NCBI GenBank assembly: GCA_005879315.1
Contig: VBLC01000034.1
Location: 62,001-126,000, forward strand
DNA from: Deltaproteobacteria bacterium
GTDB taxonomy: Bacteria; Myxococcota; Myxococcia; Myxococcales; 40CM-4-68-19
DNA: 64,000 nt
Direction: 5' to 3'
Position 1 is the first letter of the stretch; each line of letters begins with the position of its first letter. The notes under the pieces are model-generated. The model saw only the letters and a list, made by a program, of their open reading frames with translations. It had not been told where the DNA came from and ran no database searches. Positions 49,955 to 57,884 of this stretch are shown here, one piece after another. The position numbers and the translations under genes are program-made.

Positions 49955-50938
49955 TCAATTGCCGCCCATCTTCGCGGCCGAAGTCGGCGGCGGCGCGATC
50001 GGCGGATGCGTTGCCATCCCAGGCGGCAACGGCGTGGGAGCGGCCTCGACCTGGACCTTGTCCAGCTCGGCCTCGCTGATGCTCACCTTGGCGCTCTCGC
50101 GCAGCTTCTTCATCCACTCGTCGTACTCACGGCTGCGCCGCTCGCGCGCCATGCGGCCGCGGATGGAGTCCTTCGACTCATCGAAGCCGCGATTGAGCGC
50201 GGTGGTCTTGATCTGCAGCTTGACGAGCTCGACTCCGGCAGGCGTCTCGACCGGCCCGGCCTTGTCGCCCGGGTTCTTCAGCTCGAAAGCCGCGTCGGCG
50301 AGCTGTTGGTTGTAGGCCTTGGCCAGCTCGTCCTTGGAGAGGAAGCGCAGGTCGCCCCCCATCGGCGCGGAGAGCTGATCCTTGCTCTCCTTCATCGCCA
50401 CTGTCTGGAAGGCGTTCACCTCACCCTTCTTCTCGCGCGCCTCGATGTCCTTGAGCAGCGCCGCGGCGGTCTTCCTGGCCGCCGCCTTCTCTTTGGCGTC
50501 CTTGGCCGGCAGGAGGATGTGGAAGACGCGCGCCCGCTCCGGCTTGACGAAGTCGTCGAGGTGGGCCTGGTAGAACTTCTTCAGATCCTCTTCGGCGATG
50601 TCCGTCCCGCTCAGGCGCTCATCGAGCTGCTTCTTGATCAGCTCCTGGATCATCGCCCGCTTCATCTGCTCCTTCACCGACGGGCTCTTGTCCAGGCCCT
50701 GCCGCTGCGCTTCCTGCGCGAGCAGCTCGTTGCGGATCAGGTTCTCGAGGAACTCCTTCTTCCGCTCCAGCGTGTTGTAGCGCGCGCGCAGGAACGGGCT
50801 GGTTTCGTCGAGCCGGCGCTTGAGCTCGTCGGCGGTGATCTTCTCGTCCCCCACCTTGGCCACGACCGGTCCGGACTTCTGCGCCTTGCAGGCGGCGAGT
50901 GCGAGCAGCGTGCAGAAGAAGAAGCTCTTGAGTTTCAT
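49955..50938 (-). CDS. SurA/PrsA-like lipoprotein folding factor
   Basis: The 327-residue protein has a lipoprotein signal (FFFCTLLALAACKA, Cys17), a SurA-like N-terminal domain (VVAKVGDEKITADELKRRLD) and a parvulin-like region (RARVFHILLPAKDAKEKAAA, MGGDLRFLSKDELAKAYNQQ) interrupted by a charged insert. A Pro-rich tail follows. It is the first gene of the three-gene chaperone set, and is separated from the mfd stop by 70 bases. Confidence 0.8.
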   Translation of the reverse strand: MKLKSFFFCTLLALAACKAQKSGPVVAKVGDEKITADELKRRLDETSPFLRARYNTLERKKEFLENLIRNELLAQEAQRQGLDKSPSVKEQMKRAMIQELIKKQLDERLSGTDIAEEDLKKFYQAHLDDFVKPERARVFHILLPAKDAKEKAAARKTAAALLKDIEAREKKGEVNAFQTVAMKESKDQLSAPMGGDLRFLSKDELAKAYNQQLADAAFELKNPGDKAGPVETPAGVELVKLQIKTTALNRGFDESKDSIRGRMARERRSREYDEWMKKLRESAKVSISEAELDKVQVEAAPTPLPPGMATHPPIAPPPTSAAKMGGN

Positions 50939-51008
50939 CGGTGCGTCCTTGGGCGAGAGGGCGAGAGGCCGAGCGGAGATACCAGACGAAACAGCGGCGA
51001 GGAAGCTT

Positions 51009-53720
51009 TTACTCCGAGGCGCAGCGGCGGAGCTCCTGAAGGAGCGAGCGGGCGCTCTCCAGCACGGGTGCTTTCTCCGGGACAGTGGCGACCAGCTCCA
51101 TTCCGGGGGTGAGCCGATACCTGCCTTTCCCCTTCGCGACCAGCTGGGCCAGCTTGCCGGCATCGAGGGCGGCCTCCGGCCCGAGCTGCGCCACGAGGCG
51201 CCCTGGCCCGCTCTTGAGCCCACGCAGGCGCAGCGCCCGCAGCTCGTTCTTGATCGACATCACTTCGACCAGCGCGTCCACTTCCGCAGGCGGCTCGCCG
51301 CACTGATCGCGCAGCTCGCCCTTCACCTCGTAGAGCGCTTCTTCAGTGGTCGCGTTGGCGAGGCGCTTGTAGAAGGAAAGCCGCATCTGCACTTCCGGCA
51401 CGTAGTCCTCGGGGATGAGCGCCGGGACGGGCAGCTCCACGTCGGGCTCGAACTCCTGGCGCACCTCCTCGCCCTTGAGCTGCGCGACTGCTTCCTCCAT
51501 CAGCTGCGTGTAGAGATCGAATCCCACTGCGGCGATGTTGCCGCTCTGGTCAGGTCCGAGCAGGTTGCCGGCGCCGCGCAGCTCCAGATCGTAGGACGCG
51601 ATCTGGAAGCCGGCGCCCAGCTCGGTGAACTGCTGCAGCACCTGGAGGCGCTTCTGTGCCTCGCGGGTGATCGGCCGCCTCGCCGGCACCAGGAGATACG
51701 CATAGGCGCGCTCGCGCGAGCGGCCGACGCGCCCGCGGATTTGATACAGCTGCGAAAGCCCGAAGGTATCGGCCCGGTCCACCAGGATGGTGTTCGCGCT
51801 GGGGATGTCGAGCCCGCTCTCGATGATGGCGGTGCAGAGCAAGACGTCGTGCTTGCGCTCGACGAACTCGGTCATCACCTTCTCCAGCTTTCCTTCCGGC
51901 ATCTGGCCGTGCGCGACGGCGACCTTGGCCTGGGGCACCAGCTTGCGCAGGTAGTCCTCGACACCGCCGATGCTCTGGATGCGGTTATGGAGGAAGAACA
52001 CCTGCCCGCCGCGCGCCAGCTCGCGCTCGATGGCCTCCTTGATCACCTCCCGATCGAACTTCGACACGAAGGTGCGGATCGACCGGCGATCGACCGGCGG
52101 CGTGGAGATGATGGAGAGATCGCGCACGCCCATCATCGCCATGTGCAGCGTGCGCGGGATGGGCGTCGCGGTCATGGTGAGCACGTCGACCAGCTTGCGC
52201 AGCTTCTTCAGCTGCTCCTTGTGCTTGACTCCGAAACGCTGCTCTTCGTCGACGACGACGACGCCCAGATCCTTGAAGGAGACGTCGGCGGAGAGCAGCC
52301 GATGGGTGCCGATGAGCACGTCGACCTTGCCCTCGCGCACGCGCTGGAGCACCTCGCGCGTGGTCTTCTGGTCGCGCAGGCGCGAGACCATCTCGACGAT
52401 GACCGGATAGTCCTTGAAGCGCTTGGAGAAGGTGCGGAAATGCTGCGAGGCGAGCACCGTGGTGGGAACGAGAACGGCCACCTGCTTCTTGTCCTCGACG
52501 GCCTTGAAGGCGGCCCGGAGCGCCACTTCCGTCTTGCCATAGCCGACGTCGCCGCAGACGAGGCGGTCCATCGGCTTCGGGATCTGCATGTCCTTGAGCA
52601 CTTCCTCGATGGCCCGCTCCTGGTCGGGCGTCTCCTCGAACTCGAAGTCGGCCTCGAAGGTGCGGTACATCACGTCGGGCGGGGAGAAGGCGAAGCCCGG
52701 ATGGGCGGCGCGGGAGGCGTAGATCTCGAGCAGCTCGGCGGCCATCTTGAGCAGCTCTTCCTTGACCCGCGCCTTGCGCTTCTCGAACGACTGCGACTGC
52801 AGCGAGTCGAGCTTGACCTTCTCGGGATCGCCGCCCTGGTACTTCTGGATTTGCCGCAGGCGGCCGACCGGGAGGTAGAGCTTGTCCTTGCCGGCGAAGT
52901 GCAAAAGGATGAAGTCCGCGGCAAAACCGCGCACGTTCAGGCGGGTGAGGCCGTCGTAGCGGGCGATGCCGTGGTCGACGTGCACGACCAGATCGCCTTC
53001 CTTGAGGTCGCGGAAGTCGGCGCCCTCGGGACCGAAAGACTTGGGCCGCCGCGGCGTTTTTCGCGCCGGAGCGAGCGGGCCGAAGACATCCTCGTCGGAA
53101 AAGAGGGCGAAGCGCTCGTGCAGATCGATGAAGCCGGCGCTGATCTCGCCTACGACGAGATGGGCATGGACATGGGGAGAGAACATCGCTGCCGGCTGCT
53201 CGGGGAGATGCGGTTCGATCTGCGCCATCAGATTGCGGTCGAGCAAAAGGCGCCGCGTCCGCTCCGCCTGCGCGGAGCTGTGGCAGGCGATGACCGCGGC
53301 CGCGCCCCGCTCGCGCAGCGCCTCGAGCCTGCGCACCAGGGGCTGCAGCGCGCCGGTCTCGCCGTGATGGCTCTCGATCTCGCCGCGCAGCTCGCGGGTG
53401 GGCTGCAGGTCGAACTGGATCTCGGCGGTGCCGCGCGCGGTCTCGACCCCCATCAACAGGCCGCTCAGCTCGAGGAGCGACGAGCTCTCGATCAAAGGGC
53501 GGACATCGCGCTCGTGGAGAAAATGCTGGTCGGGCGGCAGCGCCAACTCCCCCTTGGCGCGGGCGGCGTCGAAGTGCGACTCGAGGGACTGCCAGAGCTC
53601 GCCCCACTGGCGCTCGAGCTCGAGCGGATCGTCGAGGATCCAGATGGCGTCCTTGGGTAGATAATCGGTGATCGGGGCGAGGCCGCCGGGAAAGAAGCCG
53701 GGGAACCGCGTCGGCCGCGG
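51009..53720 (-). CDS. mfd: mfd, 3' part: transcription-repair coupling factor (RNAP-binding, translocase and C-terminal domains)
   Basis: This frame holds the C-terminal three quarters of Mfd, which removes stalled RNA polymerase and recruits UvrA. Visible are the RNAP-interaction region (FRDLKEGDLVVHVDHGIARY), the SF2 translocase with CGDVGYGKTEVALRAAFKAV, VVDEEQRFGVKHKEQLK and TMTATPIPRTLHMA, the relay motif GRVGRSRERAYAYLL and the C-terminal autoinhibitory domain. The N-terminal part continues in another frame upstream (53721-54510); the reading frames cross between about 53704 and 53760. An ATG at 53909 opens this frame further, but the protein it adds is nonsense. Confidence 0.88.
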   Translation of the reverse strand, partial: PRPTRFPGFFPGGLAPITDYLPKDAIWILDDPLELERQWGELWQSLESHFDAARAKGELALPPDQHFLHERDVRPLIESSSLLELSGLLMGVETARGTAEIQFDLQPTRELRGEIESHHGETGALQPLVRRLEALRERGAAAVIACHSSAQAERTRRLLLDRNLMAQIEPHLPEQPAAMFSPHVHAHLVVGEISAGFIDLHERFALFSDEDVFGPLAPARKTPRRPKSFGPEGADFRDLKEGDLVVHVDHGIARYDGLTRLNVRGFAADFILLHFAGKDKLYLPVGRLRQIQKYQGGDPEKVKLDSLQSQSFEKRKARVKEELLKMAAELLEIYASRAAHPGFAFSPPDVMYRTFEADFEFEETPDQERAIEEVLKDMQIPKPMDRLVCGDVGYGKTEVALRAAFKAVEDKKQVAVLVPTTVLASQHFRTFSKRFKDYPVIVEMVSRLRDQKTTREVLQRVREGKVDVLIGTHRLLSADVSFKDLGVVVVDEEQRFGVKHKEQLKKLRKLVDVLTMTATPIPRTLHMAMMGVRDLSIISTPPVDRRSIRTFVSKFDREVIKEAIERELARGGQVFFLHNRIQSIGGVEDYLRKLVPQAKVAVAHGQMPEGKLEKVMTEFVERKHDVLLCTAIIESGLDIPSANTILVDRADTFGLSQLYQIRGRVGRSRERAYAYLLVPARRPITREAQKRLQVLQQFTELGAGFQIASYDLELRGAGNLLGPDQSGNIAAVGFDLYTQLMEEAVAQLKGEEVRQEFEPDVELPVPALIPEDYVPEVQMRLSFYKRLANATTEEALYEVKGELRDQCGEPPAEVDALVEVMSIKNELRALRLRGLKSGPGRLVAQLGPEAALDAGKLAQLVAKGKGRYRLTPGMELVATVPEKAPVLESARSLLQELRRCASE

Positions 53721-54510
53721 CGCGGACGGTGGCGATGGCGGCCTTGCGGCCCTCGTCGTCGAGGATGATCTCGCGCGCGGGGCAGAGGGAGAGCTCGCGC
53801 AGCTCGCGGACCGTTCGCTGGGTCTGGGGGTCGAAGGCGCGGATCTTCTCGACCTGGTCGCCGAAGAATTCGAGGCGGGCGGGCTGCGCGTCGAGCGGGG
53901 ACCAGACATCGAAGACGCCGCCGCGGACGGCGTAAGTGCCCGGGTCCTCGACCAGCGGCACGCGGGCGTAACCGGCGGCGGTCAGCTTGCGGGCAAGCTC
54001 GTCGCGGTCGTGCTCGATGCCGGGGGAGAGGAGCAGGGAGCGGCGGTCGAGCGCGGGCCGCGGCAGCACCCGGCGAGCAAGGGACTTCACCGAGAAGAGC
54101 ACGACCGGCCGGTCGGAATTTCCCAAGTGCAAGCGGAAGAGTGCGGCCAGGCGCTGCTGCGCGACGAAGCGGTCGGGGGTCAGCCCCTCGTAGGGCAGCA
54201 TTTCGTCGGCCGGAATTCGTACGACCGGCCGCGCTCGTTCCGCGGCCGCATCCTCTTGAGTGAGGAAAAAGCGGAGGTCGTGCTCGAGCGCCTCGGCGGC
54301 CTCCTCGTCCGGCTCCACGCAGATGAGCGGCCGCTTCAGCTCGCGCGCGAGCCGGGCCAGCGCGAATCCGCGCGCCGCCCCGAACAGCCCGCGCGCCAGC
54401 ACCCTGGCGCGGTCGGGGCGAAGCGCCGCCACCAGCTCGGCCAGAGCCGCCGGGCTGCCGCTTTGCTGCGGGGCGACAAAGCTCTTTGTTGCCGTCGTTT
54501 CCAAAGTCAA
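53721..54510 (-). pseudogene. mfd: mfd, 5' part: N-terminal UvrB-like domain in a shifted frame
   Basis: From TTG 54510 this frame encodes the Mfd N-terminal module: ALARLARELKRPLICVEPDE, ADEMLPYEGLTPDRFVAQQR, TAAGYARVPLVEDPGTYAVR, GGVFDVWSPLDAQPARLEFF and LDDEGRKAAIATVRAAADA. It then runs into meaningless sequence, while the next frame begins RFPGFFPGGLAPITDYLP. Joining the two needs one base to be skipped (or two added). An intact Mfd is expected, so a sequencing or assembly error is the first explanation; a true mutation or programmed shift is possible. No better start than TTG is seen. Confidence 0.8.
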
Positions 54511-54591
54511 AGCACACGACCGCCTCCGCGCGCGAGCGCGGGGCGGGGGTCAGGGTTGTAAAGGCTCACCTTCTCCAGATCAACCGCAGGC

Positions 54592-55482
54592 TCACTTCAA
54601 ATGATCGAAGCCGGTCACGCGCGGCAGCGGACGCGGCCGCCCGTGCTCGGTCAGCTGAATGCCCGAACCGCGAACGATGCGCCCCACCTCGATGCAGCGA
54701 ACGGCGCGCTGGAGCGCCGCGAGCTTCCGCCGCGGCACCGAGAGCAAGAGCGCATAATCCTCGCCGCCCGAGAGGGCGAGATCCAGGTCCCGCGCCGGCA
54801 GGAGGCTGCACTCCACCTGCGCCCCGCATCGGCTCTCGCGCAACAGATGGCCGAGGTCGCGGAGAAATCCATCGCTCACATCGACGGCCGCCGAGGCAAA
54901 CGCGTTCGCCTTCATTCCCTCCCGCACGAGCGGCTCCGGCCGGCGCTGCGCCTTCGACTCCGCCGCGGAGGCGCCTGGCCGCAGCCCTGCTGCCGCCTCA
55001 CCCAGCCTGCCGACGACCACGAGCGCATCGCCGGGCCGCGCGCCTGCGCGAGAGAGCGGCCGCGCCGCTTCTCCGAGGGCGGTGATCGTCACCGACCACG
55101 CGGATGCGGCCGTCACGTTGCCGCCGATGAGAGCGCAGCGATGCCGCCGCGCGAGCTGCGCCATGCCCCGCGCCACTCCGCTCGCTTGCCGTAGCGTGGT
55201 GCCTCGCGGCACGGCCAGAGCGCAGAGAAACCAGCGCGGCCGCGCTCCCGCCGCCGCCAGGTCGGAGAGGTTCACCGCCAAGGACTTCCACCCGACGTCC
55301 TCGGGCGTGAAGCGCAGCCAGCTGAAATGCACGCGCTCGACCACGGCGTCGGTCGTCACCACCAGCTTCATGCCGCGCGCCGGCCGCACCGCGGCGCAGT
55401 CGCTGCCCGGGCCGATCACCACCCGCTCTCCGCCGGGAAAGGGAGCGAGAAACGCTTCGATCAGCTCCAGCTCGGAGGGCAA
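54592..55482 (-). CDS. thiL: thiamine-monophosphate kinase
   Basis: The 296-residue protein is a PurM/ThiL-type kinase that converts thiamine monophosphate to the diphosphate cofactor. Signature segments are VVIGPGSDCAAVRPARGMKL, VVTTDAVVERVHFSW, WKSLAVNLSDLAAAGARPRW, LIGGNVTAASAW and VDVSDGFLRDLGHLLRES, with the acidic Mg2+ ligands in each. Its start follows the histidine-kinase stop directly. No other thiamine genes are close. Confidence 0.95.
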   Translation of the reverse strand: MPSELELIEAFLAPFPGGERVVIGPGSDCAAVRPARGMKLVVTTDAVVERVHFSWLRFTPEDVGWKSLAVNLSDLAAAGARPRWFLCALAVPRGTTLRQASGVARGMAQLARRHRCALIGGNVTAASAWSVTITALGEAARPLSRAGARPGDALVVVGRLGEAAAGLRPGASAAESKAQRRPEPLVREGMKANAFASAAVDVSDGFLRDLGHLLRESRCGAQVECSLLPARDLDLALSGGEDYALLLSVPRRKLAALQRAVRCIEVGRIVRGSGIQLTEHGRPRPLPRVTGFDHLK

Positions 55483-56925
55483 TCAGACGGGGAAGGCCGG
55501 CGTCGAGCCGCTGGTCGCGGGCGGCACACCCAGCCCCGTCCCGGGAGGCTCGATGGGCAAGACCAGCGTGAAGGTCGAGCCCTTGCCGGTCTCGCTCTTG
55601 ACGAACACCTCGCCGCCGTGCGCCTCGACGTAGCTCTTGACGATGGAGAGCCCCAACCCCGCGCCGCCGTACTCGCGCGAGGCCGACGAGTCCGCCTGGA
55701 AGAAAGTCTCGAACACCTTCAGTTGCAATTCGGGCGGAATCCCGATGCCGTTGTCGGTGACCGAGATCTGGAAATACCCCGCCGAGCCGAAGGGCCCGGC
55801 GCTCTTGGGCGTGAGGTCGGCCGGCCCCGCCTGCACGGCGATGTGCCCGCCCGCCGGCGTGAACTTCACCGAGTTGGAGAGAAGGTTGACGACGCACTGG
55901 CGGATCTTGTCGCTGTCGACTGTGACCTTCTGCACCGAGGGCGAGACGTTGGAGGTGAGCTGCAGGTTCTTCTTGAAGCTCTGCGGCAGGACCGACTCCA
56001 TCGCGCTTTGCACGATCTCTTCCAGGCTGGAGGGCTTGCGCAAGAGCTGCACGCCGCGGGCCTCGATGCGGGAGAGATCGAGGATCGACGAGATCAAGCG
56101 CAGGAGCGACTCGCCCTTCTCCAGGATCGTCTTCAGATAATCCTGCTGCTCTTCGTTGAGCTCTCCCGCCAGCCCGGCGAGCAGCATCTCGGAATAGCCG
56201 ATCACGCTCGTCAGCGGCGTGCGCAGCTCGTGTGAGACGGTGGCGAGGAAGTTCGACTTGAGGCGCGACAACTCCTGCAGCCGCTCCAGCGCTTCGGAGA
56301 GCTTCTTGTTCTTCTCCTGCACCTCTCGATAGCTTTCAGTCACCGATTCGATGTGCAGCTGCGAAGAGATCATCGCCCGGTGCGAGGTGTAGACCAGGAC
56401 ATCGACGATGCGGGTGAAGTGCTCGAGGATGCGCCGCACCGTGCTCTCCGGCGCGCTGCGGATGCGCTCGATCAGCTCCTTGGCCTTCTTCAGATCGAAT
56501 TCGCCGGAAAGATCCCTCAACTCCCGCCCCAGGTCCCCGACGTCCTCGGGCATGAAGGGCCCGAAGATGACCCGGCCGATCATGTCCCCTTCGTAGAGGA
56601 TGGGCATCATCAGATAGCGCAAGCCGGAGAAGCAGTTGCGCATGGCGATGATGTCTTCCGGGTCTTTCGGCTGCGACTCGAGCGGTCGCACCTTGATGTG
56701 CGTAACCGTCTCGGTGCAGAGCCTGCGGCCGTTCGGACCGGTGAACATGTAGGCGCAGAAGTCGCCGGAGGCGACCTTCATGTCGACGAGCTTTGTCCCC
56801 TGCTGGTCGAAGACCTTGAGGCCGATCTTGTAGAGATCGACGAACGTCTTGCAGACGTTGGTGAAGCTGGGCAGATCGAGCAGCTCGCCCAACACGAGCT
56901 TCTTTTGCAGGACGCTCTCTGCCAC
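55483..56925 (-). CDS. PocR-domain sensor histidine kinase
   Basis: The 480-residue soluble kinase has a PocR-type sensory domain (about residues 10-180, with Cys57, Cys70 and Cys98, which in relatives can bind ligands or metal), a short coiled coil (195-225), a HisKA domain with phospho-acceptor His232 (LATVSHELRTPL), and an HATPase_c domain with N box RQCVVNLLSNSVKFT, G1 box DNGIGIP and G2 box GGAGLGLSIVK. No membrane helix is present. GTG 56925 overlaps the stop of the MglA-like gene by one base, so kinase and GTPase are made together. No response regulator lies nearby. Confidence 0.9.
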   Translation of the reverse strand: MAESVLQKKLVLGELLDLPSFTNVCKTFVDLYKIGLKVFDQQGTKLVDMKVASGDFCAYMFTGPNGRRLCTETVTHIKVRPLESQPKDPEDIIAMRNCFSGLRYLMMPILYEGDMIGRVIFGPFMPEDVGDLGRELRDLSGEFDLKKAKELIERIRSAPESTVRRILEHFTRIVDVLVYTSHRAMISSQLHIESVTESYREVQEKNKKLSEALERLQELSRLKSNFLATVSHELRTPLTSVIGYSEMLLAGLAGELNEEQQDYLKTILEKGESLLRLISSILDLSRIEARGVQLLRKPSSLEEIVQSAMESVLPQSFKKNLQLTSNVSPSVQKVTVDSDKIRQCVVNLLSNSVKFTPAGGHIAVQAGPADLTPKSAGPFGSAGYFQISVTDNGIGIPPELQLKVFETFFQADSSASREYGGAGLGLSIVKSYVEAHGGEVFVKSETGKGSTFTLVLPIEPPGTGLGVPPATSGSTPAFPV

Positions 56926-57644
56926 TACACGGTCCCTGTCGCGGGCGGCGTGCCGCCGCCTTTGTCCGGATTACCGCCGGCCTTGAGAGGCGGCGGATCG
57001 ACCAGGCACCTTCTCACCTCTTCCACGAAGCTGCGCCGGTCCAGACCGATCTTGTCGGAGAGCAGGTAGATCCTGTCAATCTGCTCGAAGGTCAGCTCGA
57101 CCAGCCCGAGGAAGGTCTCCACCACACCTTCCCCGCGAACCGCGACTGCCTCGTAGACGGGCTGTTTGCCTTCCTTGCGCATCTTCTCGATCGCCTCGGC
57201 GGTGGTGGCGTCCCCCAGGTCCTTCTTGTTCCATTGCACGACGTTGGGCAAGGTTTCGATGGTGAGCCCGTTCGCCTTGAGGTTCTCCACCATGTTCAGC
57301 CAGTACTTGTAATTTTCCTGGCGCTTGCTCGGCTGGCTGTCGGCGATGAAAGCGATCGCGTCGGCTCCCTGCAGCACGATGCGGCGGGTCGAGTTGTGCA
57401 TCACCTGCCCGGGCACGGTGAAGAGCTTGATCTTGACCTTGAGATTTCCGGCGCGGAAGACGAGCGGCAGCGTGTCGAAAAAGAGGGTGCGGTCGTCGGC
57501 CGTGTCCAGCGTCATCAGATGGCCGCGCAGGCTCGGCTGGATGCGCTGGTAGAGCGCGCGCAGGTTCGTCGTCTTCCCCGAAAGCCCGGGGCCGTAATAG
57601 ACGATCTTGAGGGTCAGCTCGCGCTGGGCCGTGTTGAACTGCAC
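56925..57644 (-). CDS. MglA-like small Ras-family GTPase
   Basis: The 239-residue protein resembles MglA, the polarity GTPase of Myxococcus: P-loop YYGPGLSGKTTN (residues 16-27), switch region DTADDRTLFFD with the intrinsic Arg at 52, switch II FTVPGQV with Gln80, and the guanine-specificity motif NKKD (139-142). Compared with MglA (195 residues) it has a 45-residue C-terminal extension that ends Pro/Gly-rich. No MglB-type roadblock protein is adjacent. It lies directly upstream of, and overlaps, a histidine kinase gene. Upstream 57645-57884 carries no gene. Confidence 0.88.
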   Translation of the reverse strand: MQFNTAQRELTLKIVYYGPGLSGKTTNLRALYQRIQPSLRGHLMTLDTADDRTLFFDTLPLVFRAGNLKVKIKLFTVPGQVMHNSTRRIVLQGADAIAFIADSQPSKRQENYKYWLNMVENLKANGLTIETLPNVVQWNKKDLGDATTAEAIEKMRKEGKQPVYEAVAVRGEGVVETFLGLVELTFEQIDRIYLLSDKIGLDRRSFVEEVRRCLVDPPPLKAGGNPDKGGGTPPATGTV

Positions 57645-57884
57645 CGCCGGTCACCCTGCCGTCGCGACGGCCACGCAGGCCACCGCGACGTTCCAAGGCG
57701 CTTCTCCCAGGGGAGCGAGCGGAACATCCATCGTCGAGAGGGGCACGATCTCCGGTCTTCGCTGCAAGGAAGGCGGCAGTTTCTCCCGAAGACCGCCGAC
57801 AGCCAAGCTCCTTCTGCGCAGGACCTCCCCCCTCGGGGCGACCCCCGCGCGACCACAGCGATTTACACCCGGCATTGACGCATT

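Noticed and set aside
53721-53909. Extending the main mfd frame up to ATG 53909
   Set aside because: The added residues are Ser/Arg/Pro-rich nonsense, while another frame over the same bases encodes a good Mfd N-terminal domain.
57651-57875. 74-codon open frame between the MglA-like and DinG-like genes
   Set aside because: Overlapping open frames exist on both strands here, none has family features; treated as a non-coding upstream region.
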